Assembly (NCBI GenBank): GCA_013423325.1
Contig: BLJB01000051.1
Coordinates: 62,001 to 126,000, forward strand
Reading direction: 5' to 3'
Source: Usnea hakonensis
Lineage: Eukaryota; Ascomycota; Lecanoromycetes; Lecanorales; Parmeliaceae
DNA: 64,000 bases
Under the pieces are notes generated by a model. That model saw only the letters and a program-made list of their open reading frames with translations, was not told the origin of the DNA and did not search any database. Positions 1 to 11,354 of this stretch are shown one piece after another. The translations under genes and the position numbers were made by a program. Numbering within the stretch: position 1 is the first letter of the stretch; every line of letters starts with the position of its first letter.

Positions 1-410
1 GGTCACGAGTGTGTAGTATTGGTTATAAATAGAGAAATTTGGGAAGGAATCTGGTATTTGGATGGTCATCAAACACTCTTGCGCTGACATTTTGGCACGG
101 CCATCCCTTGTGAGTCAGGATGAAGATCAGTCGTATGTATACAAGATAAAAGATAAACGCATTCGACTCGGAGCTGAGCTGAGGTTGGCTCCCAACTTCA
201 CAGCCTTGTCTCGCGCGTGATGATCCCTGCCCCAGCCCCACGTTTTGGTCTTAGCGGGGCAAATGCCAAGACTTCTAGAGCGCCTCTTAAGGTACTTGTA
301 TGAGTACATAACTTGTCAACAACGATACGAAACCCATACCTGACCCTCCTTCACACCAAATTTTCCCGCTGTTCCCTTCTTGCTCTGCTCCAAAAGAGCT
401 GCTTGACATC
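1..410. other. Window-edge intergenic stretch
   Basis: No open frame here has a recognisable product. The last 100 bases are probably the promoter and 5' UTR of the small gene that starts at 411. Nothing else is seen. Confidence 0.5.
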
Positions 411-783
411 ATGTCCAATGAAATCCTTCTCATAGTCGGCTTCACCATCTTCTCCCTCGTCGTCACAATGGCTTGGGTCGCAGGCTACCTGGACCCGTAT
501 CAACATATGCTTCAAGATATGCTTCTCGACAAAACCGGAGAGAATAGGGCCTCCTACGGTTTAAAAAGTATGATTGCTGCGTATCATCTCAAAAATTGTG
601 TCATCATGGAGCGAGTGTTTGTTTACTGATGCCTTCTTCGTCACAGCCGTTCTTACCGGTCAAAAGACAGGGGACAAAGACGTTGATGCCGTGCAGGATG
701 GAGTGGGAAGCGGAGTCGGTGGACTGGTAGGAAAAGGGGGTATAGGAGAAAGTGTTGGTAGCACGTTGAGTAAAGGCTTGTGA
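411..783 (+). CDS. Small single-helix membrane protein, unknown function
   Basis: Two exons, 411-567 and 647-783, joined across a 79-nt intron (donor GTATGA, acceptor TCACAG). The phases agree and give 97 aa. Residues 5-26 form one strongly hydrophobic segment (LLIVGFTIFSLVVTMAWVAG), a likely membrane anchor or signal anchor. The C-terminal third is unusually glycine-rich, with repeated GVGSGVGG- and GKGGIGES-type stretches after a charged KTGDKDVD segment. I do not recognise a family. It ends 286 bp before the convergent beta-galactosidase. The composition supports a short tail-exposed membrane protein, but the function is unknown. Confidence 0.6.
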
Positions 784-1068
784 CTTGGTTCGATGCATAG
801 AGTGGCAACAGAATGGCTTGATCAGCATCTAGCTTGGTTACCGGGAAGAATCAATGCAGACGGCACAGATGATAGGATGTAAAAGTCAATTGATGGTGCC
901 ATTGATCACTCGATTTATTCAACAGTGGCAAGAGTACTCAAATACTCACAAGGCAGGTTTTAACTACGAGCTTCTACAGTTGCACCTTTATCTTTGGGAG
1001 GAGTCTAAAGAGTCCTGTGTTGCAATCCGGCTCAAGTCTGGTCTTTTTCCCCAGAAAATCTTGCAGCT

Positions 1069-4000
1069 TCAAAGCCCAGTCGCCTCCAAAGTAACGGTAA
1101 AATCAAACGTCCTCATCTTCAACTGGTACTTTTCTAGCGTATCCGGCCCACACGAAGCAGTCCCGAGACCATGGTGATCTTCATCGATACGAAGAACAAC
1201 GCCTTTGCTTCCTTTCAATTCGTACGGATGTTGGGCCTGGTCCAAGTCTCTTGCTGTAAATCTTGATAGGGCAAAGTCAAACCCAGTCTGCTTATCGATT
1301 TGATCGTCGACTTGGTGAACAATTTCCCAGTCCTCAACTGGTGACGAGGGTTGTTCGGTCCAACTGCTGTCCAGAGTCTTTGCCTTCCCAGATATAAAGT
1401 TTCTCTCCCCTTTTCTCCTTTGCAAAGTGGCCTTGATACCAGCGCCACCGTTATTCGTGACCTTCACCCATCTCGTCTCTGTTCTGTTACCATTCTCCTG
1501 CGGCATCTCATACATGAACATCATTTCGTCTAAACCGCATTCCCAAATGCCGATTTTACCCGCCTCTTTCATATCTCGGTAGCCCTGACCTGGCCCTAAC
1601 CCGAACCACTGAGCAACGTTGTAAATTTTAGGCAGCATCATCTCCAGTCCTACTCTCGGCAAGATATGTGGCTGATTTATGCCCTTGGGGACTGCATGGA
1701 CGTGGATCTCCAGCCGGCCCTCGCTAGGTATGGTGTATGTCGTAGTGGTTGCGAAACCCCAAGCGAGGACCGGCGGCGCAATCCAACTCTCCACAATGAT
1801 CTCAAATGAGCCTGGATTTTCATAATGTTGATGTCTGACTGAGCGAACTTGCTGCGTCATCATATGCAAGCCATGGTCTCGCCAGACCCTAGCAGCGGAT
1901 GGCTCATCATTGTCCGTGGGTGCACGCCAGAAAGTCAACTGAGGACCCGCGCCTTCGAGGATCAGGTCTACGCCTTTGTAGCTCCACTGAGTGACTTTTG
2001 CCAGAACAGTATCGAAGGTAATTGCAAATTTAGGGCCCGAAATCTGCAGTAGATTACGACATTCCTGAAACTTACCCGGCTGTAAATTCTGAATGACAGG
2101 CGAGTGTGAAATGGTCTCACCCTCGGTCTCATCAAGACGAAATTCCGCCCATGCGACCTCATGCGTAATGCCAGCCCATGGTAGCTTCTGTTGCGTTAAG
2201 AGTTTGATCCTAAGCCACGTCTCCGTTTGGCTGGTATCGCATTGCATAAGACCATTCTGTCCTGCAAAATCAATCGAAAACGTGGAGCCAGGCCCGCTTT
2301 GATCTCCTGGGATCTGGCCTGTAAACGATGTGAGTCTGGTTTCATCCTCTCCTGAAAAGCGCACAATATCAATTGTATATTGGAAATTTTCCAACGACAA
2401 AAAGTCATGTCCGTTTTTCACAAGGACAGAGTTGCCTTTTTTGTGAAAAGTGACGGGCTGATAGACCTTTTTCAGTTCGGTCAGGCCAGGTCCAGGCGTA
2501 TGTTCAGAGGTGCATAGCCCATCCATAACGAAGTTCTTATCGTTTGGCTCGTCTCCAAAGTCACCACCATAGGCGTAGAAAGACCTCCCACTGCCATCGT
2601 CAAGCCTTTTCGAAAGTCCGTGGTTCTAATGCAATTTGGAAGTCAGCATCCTAATCTAAAGATCAAAATCTGAATAAGAAGGCACATGTATGAGAGCTAA
2701 CAAAGTGGTGAGATCAGTTTGCTCATGGAACGTGTCTTGCCACCCGAAAAGTGGTCTTCAACACTAAGGACCTCTAAAAAGTGGTGGCTTACAGCCCATT
2801 CCCAAATGTAACCGCCCTGCAGTCGTCGGTATCTGTGGAACGTTTCTACATATTCTTTCAGGGCCCCCGGGCCATTTCCCATTGAATGACCATACTCCTG
2901 GAGTAAGATTGGTTTTTCATACCGCTCTCCATCGCGGGTAGCTAGGCTGACAAGATCCGATATCGAGTTGTACATCGAACTGCAGACGTCGGAGGCTCTA
3001 TACTCATGATCACCTTCGTAATGAACCAGTCTCGTAGAATCGTATTCTTTCGCCCATTTATACATAGCAACATGGTTCTGGCCGAAGAATGACTCGTTGC
3101 CCAAGCTCCACATGATAACGCTGGGATTGTTCTTGTCTCGATGGACTAGTTGCTGCATGCGATCCACATAGACACGTTTCCAAGCAGGATCGTCTGATGG
3201 AAGATGCTCGAGATCGACGCCCATGCCATGGCATTCCAGATCTGCTTCGTCCATTACGTAAAGCCCGATCTCATTAGCAAATGTGACGAGCGCCGGATGG
3301 TTGGGGTAATGAGAACAACGAACGGCGTTGATATTGTGCTGTTTCATCAATACTAGATCCTGCTTGAGGAAGTCGATTGGTACAGCGCGCCCATACCGAG
3401 GGTGGTGGTCGTGTCGGTTGACGCCTCGAATTTGGATCGGAGTACCATTGACTTGAATCAAGCCGTCCTTCAACTGAACGGTTCGAAATCCGACGGCCTG
3501 ATCAATGACCTGGACAGTCTGCCCTTTACTTTTCAACTTGATACATAAATGATACAGGTTCGGGTGCTCCGCCGTCCATTTTAGTGGGTTCAGCAATCTA
3601 CTCATACGGCAAAGATATTCCGTCTTGCCCGGCACCAGATCAAAGATCTCAGGCTGACAGGCACTTTCTCCATTTGCGTTGTTTAATTCCAAGAGAGCTT
3701 CTGCTGCAGAGGTGAGCTGAGCGTGGAGTCTAACCTGTAGGAAAGCATTCTGGTACTGCTCATCCAGCTCGGTTTGAACGAAAAAATCCTCAATGCGACA
3801 TTTGGTTGGAATGGCGAAGAGTACAACATCCCGAAAAATACCTGTTAAACGGAATTAGATAGCTCGAGATTTGGGCGAGGCACTGACCGGACAGCCACTA
3901 AAGGAAGTCCAGGAGTCAGCATGCCGTTGATGTATGAGATCCACCCTCAAAAACAGTGCAGCACAGTCGAGGGGTGTCATTTTCTTAGGCAACCAGAACC

Positions 4001-4966
4001 ATCGCAACTCAGACGATGCTCCACACAGTTAATCAAGGCTTCTAGATACACATACCCACATGTCTTGATCCTCGACATAGCTGCCATCCGACCATTGGTA
4101 CACCTTGACTCTGAGGCGATTCGTCTCATCTTTTCGTATCACATTACTTATATCGAACTCCGCAGCATTTCGACTACCCTGACTGTATCCAATACTTTTG
4201 CCATTGACCCACACATGGTAGGCACTATCCACACCCTCAAACCTCAGACGGTACAGAACTTCATCTTGCCAAGACGGCAAGGAAAAGTCGACCTCGTATA
4301 GACCTGTGGGGTTCTCAGACGGAACAAATGGCGGGTTTGTTGGGATTGGATAACTGATATTTGTGTAGCTAACAATCCATTGTCAGTTTATGTCCAGATT
4401 TGGGGGATTAGCTCAATCTCGCGATCTCACTGTGGATGACCATAGCCTTGGAGTTGCCAATGACCTAGAATTTTTCAGACTAGATCTCCGTAAATTCAAG
4501 AGGTGCAATCAGAAAATGCTGCAGTACCAAAAGCTCTTGTTGCTTTTTTGGTACATGGTGATAGGGTTCAGACCAAGTCGATTGCACAGGAGATGAGACT
4601 ATTCTTTGGATAGGTCCGTTTCTAGATAGCACCTTCGTATCTGCAATACTAATGACACGAAAATCTCACAGGATATTGCCCATAGAAATGACTGATTGAG
4701 AGCTAGCTTGCCGCACGAAAGATCAGCTCACCTGGTACGTCAATCAAGTCCCAAGCATCATTATCCGCATGCAGTGGCTCTGGGTCCAAGGGACTCGAAG
4801 CATAGTGGAACCTCCACTTGCCAGACAGAGACAAGTGCTCAGCAGGTAGAAAGTATGCCCGTGGTGGTAGACGATTTCTTTCGAACACAGACTCATTCAT
4901 GTAATCAGGAATATCTTCGTCCTTCTCAATGGGAATACCATCGAGTCTATGTGATGATTCAACCAT
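1069..4966 (-). CDS. GH2 beta-galactosidase, LacZ type
   Basis: Six exons (minus): 4966-4732, 4464-4431, 4368-4056, 3897-3888, 3841-2793 and 2625-1069. They give 1065 aa with all phases consistent. It hydrolyses terminal beta-D-galactosides such as lactose. No signal peptide is seen, so it is probably intracellular. The order is LacZ-like: N-terminal sugar-binding domain, TIM barrel, then the small-chain domain from about residue 780. The acid/base Glu lies in WSLGNES (about residue 447) and the nucleophile in ILLQEYGHSMGN (about 513), matching E461 and E537 of E. coli LacZ. The YGGDFGD block follows. Exon 4 is a 10-nt microexon that completes the conserved DMW-x-LSGIFRDV block. The intron after exon 4 is only 46 nt. 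In exon 5, reading past the donor gives a false tail of about 30 residues. The true junction, EWA to NHGL, matches the family. The neighbouring permease is of amino-acid type, so there is no sign of a lactose cluster. Confidence 0.93.
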
Positions 4967-6001
4967 ACTCGATGTCGATAGATGTATAAAGGTAAGATGA
5001 CACTACGTAGCTACTGTAAGGTGGGGGAGTGCTCGTGACGGGCCGACGCATCTCCGGGCCTTCCCTAACCTGGCTCCCTGGGTCACTCTCACAGGAGGAT
5101 AAAATGAGGATGATATGGTGTGCAGGCCCACTAGCACTGGGCAAAAGCGTAATTTCATATGTCGTTTAGAATGTTTCAATCTTTTCCAGCAATTTCATTT
5201 GCTTCTCAAGAGGAGCTCAAGCCCGAACGAATCTGATCGTAAGATGGCTGTTATACCCAGCTACTTAATCAAACTCTAGATTTGTCAATGTCCATTTTCC
5301 CACAACAGTCTGACGGTTCTTCAATCAGAAAAGGCAAGGGTACCCAAAAAGACAAAAACATACAGCAGCTAGTATTCGCTGGTCGTCACCGACCCAACTA
5401 CTAATTAGCCGATCTGAGGCTTATCTTTGGCTGAGCGGACGGGAAGCCGAGTTTTCAACAGTCTATGGCCGTATGTGCAAAAAAATCAGCTATAGTAGTT
5501 TATATTCATTATCTTTTAAATTTCTATTTTGAATCTATTTTCTCTTCTATACGTCTGACTTTATACTCTTCATCAGAATACTATTCCTTGGCAGTCTTCT
5601 TTTTACGCTCTCTCGACCAGCTGTGTACCTTCCCCGTCGCTTGGACGAGAGAAGATCTATATTCACGCTCGATATCCTTAGGCATAAGGAGGAGTACTTC
5701 GTGGCGACCAAGAAACAATTTCATAATCTTTTTCCTGGTTTCACGCTCTTGCTAAAATAACGAGATGGGTTCAGAATGCGAGTTTCGAAGTGCCAACAAG
5801 CATCATGGAGACGAATATCTAAAGATGACGAGGAGAAGTGGGCAGAATAGAAGTAAGTTTGTTGACGAAGATAGTAGAGGGGTTCGATAACGGAACTGTT
5901 ACTTGCAACATTGTTTCATAAAACCTCGGTCCCCGCCCATCCATTCTCCACCACTTCTTCAAACAAGCCTCTCCAGTTGCATTCCCCGCCCAAAACTTTG
6001 C
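4967..6001. other. Intergenic: beta-galactosidase promoter side and AT-rich patch
   Basis: The part next to 4967 should hold the beta-galactosidase promoter. From about 5460 to 5600 the sequence becomes AT- and TpA-rich and resembles the degraded patch at 8.5 kb, but it is too short to call a repeat. A 96-codon open frame at 5465-5755 has no recognisable content. Confidence 0.4.
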
Positions 6002-7826
6002 TCAAGCCTTGCCGAATCGCTCGGAAATAATGGTAGGTCCAGTGAACTTATGTCTCTGGTACGCCCAATACCACAGAATCCCAAACCCCATCATGAACGC
6101 CCACAAGACCGAACTCCAATTCATCGTCTCGTTGGTGACCGGGATCGCGATAGGGAAGAATGAAAAGGTCCAGGTAATGATGATCCACAGCAGGGCGAAG
6201 ATGTTAATCGGAAGACCCAAGCGCCCCATATTCCATGGTCCGAGACCCAAGGGAATGCCCTTGAGACGTCGGTACGCCACCATGGATATCGGTATGAAAT
6301 AGGAACCAAAGACGGCAGCGATGACGAGGGAAACGATGGCGTTGAAAGCGACTGATGAGCCGATGTTGATCAGGGACAGGAACATGGATATAATGGCCGA
6401 CAACGCGATGGAGTTCACGGGGAGCTTGCTTCTCGACTCGACCTTTACTCATCGTCAACAAAGCACGCAAAGGGCCAACAAATGTACAGACTCACCTTCT
6501 TGATCCAGGAAGACCCCGGTAGTCCGTCATCTCTCGCAAACGCCCAGGTCACCCTGGACGCAGCCGCGAGGCAAGACACAGCGCAGAAGATGAATAGTAC
6601 AAGTATAAAAGCGGTCAAGCCCGTCGCGAAGCCATTGGAGTTCAGTGCTTGCGTCAACACCTCGATAAATGTGAAACCGGTTGCCGGGTGCAGAGCATTC
6701 GAAACGCTGCCAATGCGGAATAAGACAGCGATAAGCATGCCAAACCCAAGGACGCCGTTGATGAATATACTGGCCATCAAGGCTTTCGGGACGGCAGTCT
6801 GAGCATTTCTCACCTCTTCGGACATGTGGATAGCTCCATCAGCTCCTGCTTGTCGTCAGCGGTTTCAACTCGATACACCATTTCACCCACCCACTCACCC
6901 AAGAATGCAAAGACAGTAGTGATCAGTCCCACAAACCATGAGAGACCGGGGCTATAATTTCCAAGGGTCAAGTATTGCGCAAACACATCATGCGCGGATC
7001 CATGAGGCCCAAGGTAGATCAAAGGTACCAGCACAACAATGAAACCAAGGGAGTGGGTGATGAGGATACTCGCTTCAATGAATGGAAGCAGCCTCACGAG
7101 TAGCGTGTTGAAAATTACGCCAATGATAATGACGGCCCATAGGAGAAGTGTTCCGTGCCAGCGTTTGAAGTCATAGCCTGGATAGTTGAGTACGATTAAG
7201 CCTTGGATGATGGTGCCACCGAGGTAGAATATCGCTGCGAGATCGGCTTGCCATGCGCAGACGCATTGCCAGCCTGTGGCAGGTCAGTAGGCTCGCAGCA
7301 AAGGGACAGTCTCACTGACCAGTAATGTAGGAGACGAACTTGCGGTACTTGGGAGGAGCCAGCTCGAAAGTCCAGTGGTACTGCCCACCTGCCGTCGGAA
7401 CCACCGACACGAGCTCAGAGAGAGATGCAACGACTGCAGTGTATCCGCCCCAACAAAAGAGGAATCCGTAAATCAGACCTGCAGGACCTCCATCTTGTAA
7501 CCCAACGTTGAAGATGCTAACCCACATCTGCATGAGCCTTTTCACGATAGGATATCTCGTAGTTGTACTCACGTAAGAAGAGCTTCCCACGTCACCATAA
7601 TGGTGCAGGAAAGCCCTATCATAGACCACAAGCCGAAACGCCTCTAATTTTGATGAATACTCGACAATTGGCAAACTCATGGGATATTACAACATACCTC
7701 GAGCTCAGGCTTATAACCAAATTGTCCAATGTCGTACTCCTCGGCACGAGCGCCATTTCCCTCCTCTTGAGTTACGACGTCCACCGTGGCCAAAATCGCT
7801 TCCGGCTTGACTTGGACCCTCTCCAT
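6002..7826 (-). CDS. Amino-acid/GABA-type permease (APC superfamily), paralogue A
   Basis: Six exons (minus): 7826-7698, 7643-7573, 7516-7320, 7273-6899, 6845-6496 and 6442-6002. They give 520 aa. This is a 12-helix plasma-membrane or vacuolar transporter of the fungal Uga4/Hnm1/Bio5-like group. Family landmarks are IMVTWEALL, the DGGPAGLIYGF and TAGGQYHW blocks, SYITGWQ, DGAIHMSEEV, WAFARDDGLPGS and GSSVAFNAIVSL. The start at 7826 was chosen because it gives a typical short acidic cytosolic N-terminus leading in phase into YKPELE. The substrate cannot be read from sequence: amino acids, GABA, choline or polyamines are all possible. A second copy of equal predicted length lies at 15129-17258, and shared intron positions show common ancestry. 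Confidence 0.9.
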
Positions 7827-8429
7827 TGGCCCTTGGTTTCCAGCGCGACACGACAAGACAGGTATATCACCGTCGCGCTCCTGAGTAATGGTGGGTAAAA
7901 CTGTGTATAAAAGTGGCTGGCCTCAATCTTGACATCCGTTCCCTCCAAGAGTGCTGAAAATGGACAATAGAGAGACCGGGAAAGACTGAAAGCCCCAGTT
8001 CTAGACTCAGCAGGAATGAATCGCACGCTGGCACTCATCCATGACTTCCTGCAGAGCAGATCGCGGGGTCATAAGTCATTGCTCTATAGCCCGCTGCATT
8101 TGAAGCGTGCATTAGTGCCTGCAATTTGCGAAAAGCCGGCTAGCAGTAACGGAAGGTATCTAAAACCAACCATCGTCCCGTATCCAAATATCCAAAGCTC
8201 TCACCTGGTAACCTACACAGCTTGGAGGCCGGGCAGTGAACACGTACTTGAGCTCTGGGCGGCGGCAAAAATGGAGCCTTTTCTCTTTCGTAAGTCGTAC
8301 CTAACCCACAAGATAGATGCCTCAGACAGACAAACAACCTGAAATCCCTTTTCACGGTTCGACAAGAACCCTGCGTCTTGGAGAGTAAGATTTCAGATTC
8401 CCTCATTAACTAGTCGATTGCGCTATACA

Positions 8430-8990
8430 TAGGCCGAAACATGGGTAGAATCCTACAAGAACTAGTACAACGTTTAGTAGGATATCTGCTAGCTACTTCT
8501 ATACTCGCTTTTGGTCCGGGTCTTAGTAACAATAATTCTCTAGATATTTGATAGGTATAAAGCGGAAATAATCGATAAGTCAAGAAGAATCGTAACGTTA
8601 CGAGTCTCTTAGAACTTTAAGACGAAAAATAAATATAAAATTATCAGACTATTATTTTTCTCGAAACGCAAGTACTTTATCTTAAGATCTAGATAAGATC
8701 CTTAGTCAGAATGGTACGTAAAAACTAGTCTCAATAGAAAGAGAAAGATGATTAAAACTCACCGTTTTAGCCGACGTTATTTGGACTAATTTTTCCATGA
8801 TCTAGTCGTCTAAATCAACCCGAGTTTCTTAGTAAAGCAGGTCGCTACTTCCACGATAATAGCTAAGTTAGTAATAGATCACCTAGTAATCTGGGTTCCG
8901 GGAATCTATATAATATCTTCATGATTTATGAGCCTGAACAATAAAAGAATGTTAGTCTGGTAGACTTATTCTCTCTAGACACAGACTTAC
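8430..8990. repeat. RIP-like AT-rich relic
   Basis: This stretch is much richer in A+T than its flanks and packed with TAG, CTA and TAA words, while CpA and TpG are scarce. By eye, 8521-8640 has about 17 TpA against 2 CpA and 1 TpG. That skew is the known product of repeat-induced point mutation acting on duplicated DNA. No open frame or terminal repeat survives, so the parent element cannot be named. It lies between permease A and the ubiquitin-like-domain gene. Confidence 0.55.
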
Positions 8991-9222
8991 CAGATATGTG
9001 GAGTTCCCACTCCTCTAATGTAGGCTTGCGTCACCAAGTCAATGGAATTTGACCAATCCTGTTCGCAAAGTTGAAGGATGGGAGATAGCTCGACGTGCAG
9101 AATTAAAATTTTACAGAGGCCGCGGACGTTGATCTTCGATCTGAGGATTCTACTGGTATCGCTCCCCAACTGGTGCTTATGCTGCTCTGGAGACCCTTTT
9201 GGCAGGGTGATGCTGTACTCCC

Positions 9223-10946
9223 TCATCTGGACCGGCCGTTGAGGAGCAGCCAATCCATGCGCTCTGTAGATCGTACGCTTGGCTTACTGGACTTTGGAAC
9301 GTCCGACAGATTCGCCATCCGGGTCAGTACGCCTGTATAGTAGTCCCTTCCGTTATCGGATGGATATGCTAGGAAAGAAGCAAGGTTAGTGTCGTGAGGG
9401 TAAAATTGGCCAAGGTTGACGACATACTTTCTGCGATGTATTTCATGAGCTCTTTGGTATCGCTATCGTTGTACAGATTGTAAACGAGATTGTCAATCTC
9501 TCTGCGTAAATCGAGAGACTCTTGACCCAGGCATCTGCGCACTTCCGCTATCTGCGAAAAGGACGCAAACGCAGGAAAGCTACTGCGTTGCTGTAACAGA
9601 TGCTGAATAGCGCGAGCGCGAAGGTTCCGGATCGCTGGTACGAACGCTGACGTTTCGTCTGGCACACCTTTGAGCAATTCTGCAAAGCGACAAAAATCTT
9701 CTATAAGCTGTAGAGCCGGAAACTTTCCATCCAGCAAATCTAGCGATTGCGAGACGAGTTGGACCCTTCGATAGCCATCAAAAAGCTCGTCCTCCGCTTC
9801 TTGAATCGGCCGGAAAACCTTTATCTCGGGTTCTTTGCCTCGTTGGCGTTGTAGATACGGAATATCGTCGCCGCTAACGCTGATATCGGCGGTAAGTTCC
9901 TGATCCCATTCTCGAGATCGCTTGCTAATGGCTTGCACGTTCTGATAGCACAGACCGCAAGCACGACAATAGACCTGCTCGTGATCGTCCTCATTCTTCT
10001 CCAAGCAGACCGGACAGGTGCTTGGTGGGCAAGCAAAGCGATGGAATATCATACTCATATCGGCATTTTGGCCAGGCGTGAAAACTGATGTCCAATTCTT
10101 CTTTACATCAATCAGCCGCTTCCGCGGGCTGTCCTGGATCAGGAAGTCATGATTGTCCAACTTTGACAGTCCAGCAGGTGTGACTCCAGCGTCTGTAAAC
10201 CGTGTCTTAAGTACAGCCATGAAGCACTCTAGCGAATTGATGAATTCGAGGTGAAAAGGCGCCGTCTTGCCAAATGGGTCGAGAAAAATGACTGGCTGTT
10301 GAAGCATCACTTGCGGCGGAACTTTGGCTTGCAGCTGAAGCATTACTCTCATGTCTTCGATGCTCTGCAACAATTGCTTGTTTTGCTGATTCATGATTAT
10401 GAAAAATTGGCGCTGCTCAACAGATAATCCTTTCATCATCCCCACAATGCCATCTTCTTCGCTCTGCACAGCTCTGACCAAATGATTACTCCTAGATTCC
10501 TTGGCAACTAGACTCTGCTTGGCTTGAAAGGTAATGAGCAACATGTTAATTGAGGAAATGTGTCTCTCCAATCGCCCTCTAAATTTGGCAACATCATCTT
10601 TCTTGCATAACGCCCACTTGATTTTGCGGTAATTGGACACTAAGCCAGACGAACTGGCGGAAAGATGCGGCTGATAAGCAGAGATTGATTCCAGAAACGA
10701 TTCCACGCTGGTGTAACATGCATCAACCGCCCTTTTTATGGCAGCAATCTGCTTGTCCGACAGGCCTGGGTTTGATTGAATATCTTCCACTGCTTCCAGA
10801 CCATCCCACAGACTTCCAATTTCAGAGGCAAGGTCCGCATAGTCTGCCGCCGCGCCTCTTCTATCATTAACGGCCTCAACAGAGTCTTTGATAATCTTGA
10901 GGGCTGCGAATAGGTCGCTTGTCGAAAAGCCAAATCCCACAGCCAT
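9223..10946 (-). CDS. Fungal STAND-type N-terminal plus ubiquitin-like domain protein
   Basis: Two exons, 10946-9428 and 9368-9223, with a 59-nt intron (GTATGT..CTAG), give 554 aa. Stopping at the intron read-through would give a false 525-aa end. Residues 1-130 resemble the helical N-terminal domain found on fungal STAND/NLR-like proteins. A coiled region with a Gln-rich stretch follows. From about residue 218 comes the fungal ubiquitin-like domain (VIFLDPFGKTAPFHLEF, later MIFHRFACPPS), and then a short Cys cluster (CPVC..CRAC..C) that could bind zinc. No NTPase or repeat domain is present, so it is not a full NLR. In known fungi, related proteins are numerous and mostly uncharacterised, some near incompatibility loci. 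A role in signalling or self-recognition here is inference. Confidence 0.75.
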
Positions 10947-11354
10947 TGCTTTTTAAATGAAACAAGAATTGGCCATTCTCATGAAATAATGCCGAGATGT
11001 TACTGTCACTTTCGTAGGCATAATCAAAAACTTCTGTCGAAAGACGTCTCTGCCTTTAAATAGAAGGCAATACAGACGACAATGTACCGAACAGGTATGA
11101 CGTGATCCCTGTTTTATAAGCCAGAGCAGACTCTATGGTTGGAAGCTTTCGAATCCAATGCTGGCCAAATGATGTCGTGGGTGGTCAAGGTAATCGATTT
11201 ACATGGGATTGTGGCACAGCAATATTAGTCAGCCGCATCAACCAATCATATCAAAGTCTGCACATCCCTACGCCCAACCGCGAGCCAAGTATTGCCATCC
11301 TCCACCTGCTTTTATACAGACATTTCATACTATGGGTATCATAGAGATAGCACG
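10947..11354. promoter_or_regulatory. Divergent intergenic region
   Basis: About 400 bp separates two genes transcribed away from each other: the ubiquitin-like-domain gene (minus) and TEL2 (plus). It must hold both promoters. I see no clear TATA box or named factor site. Confidence 0.4.

Noticed and set aside
2697..2792. Extra C-terminal stretch after EWA in the beta-galactosidase frame
   Set aside because: It is intron read-through. Splicing at 2792/2626 restores the conserved WEWA-NHGL sequence.
1069..7826. A lactose-use cluster (permease plus beta-galactosidase)
   Set aside because: The permease belongs to the amino-acid/GABA group, not the sugar transporter superfamily, and no regulator is nearby.
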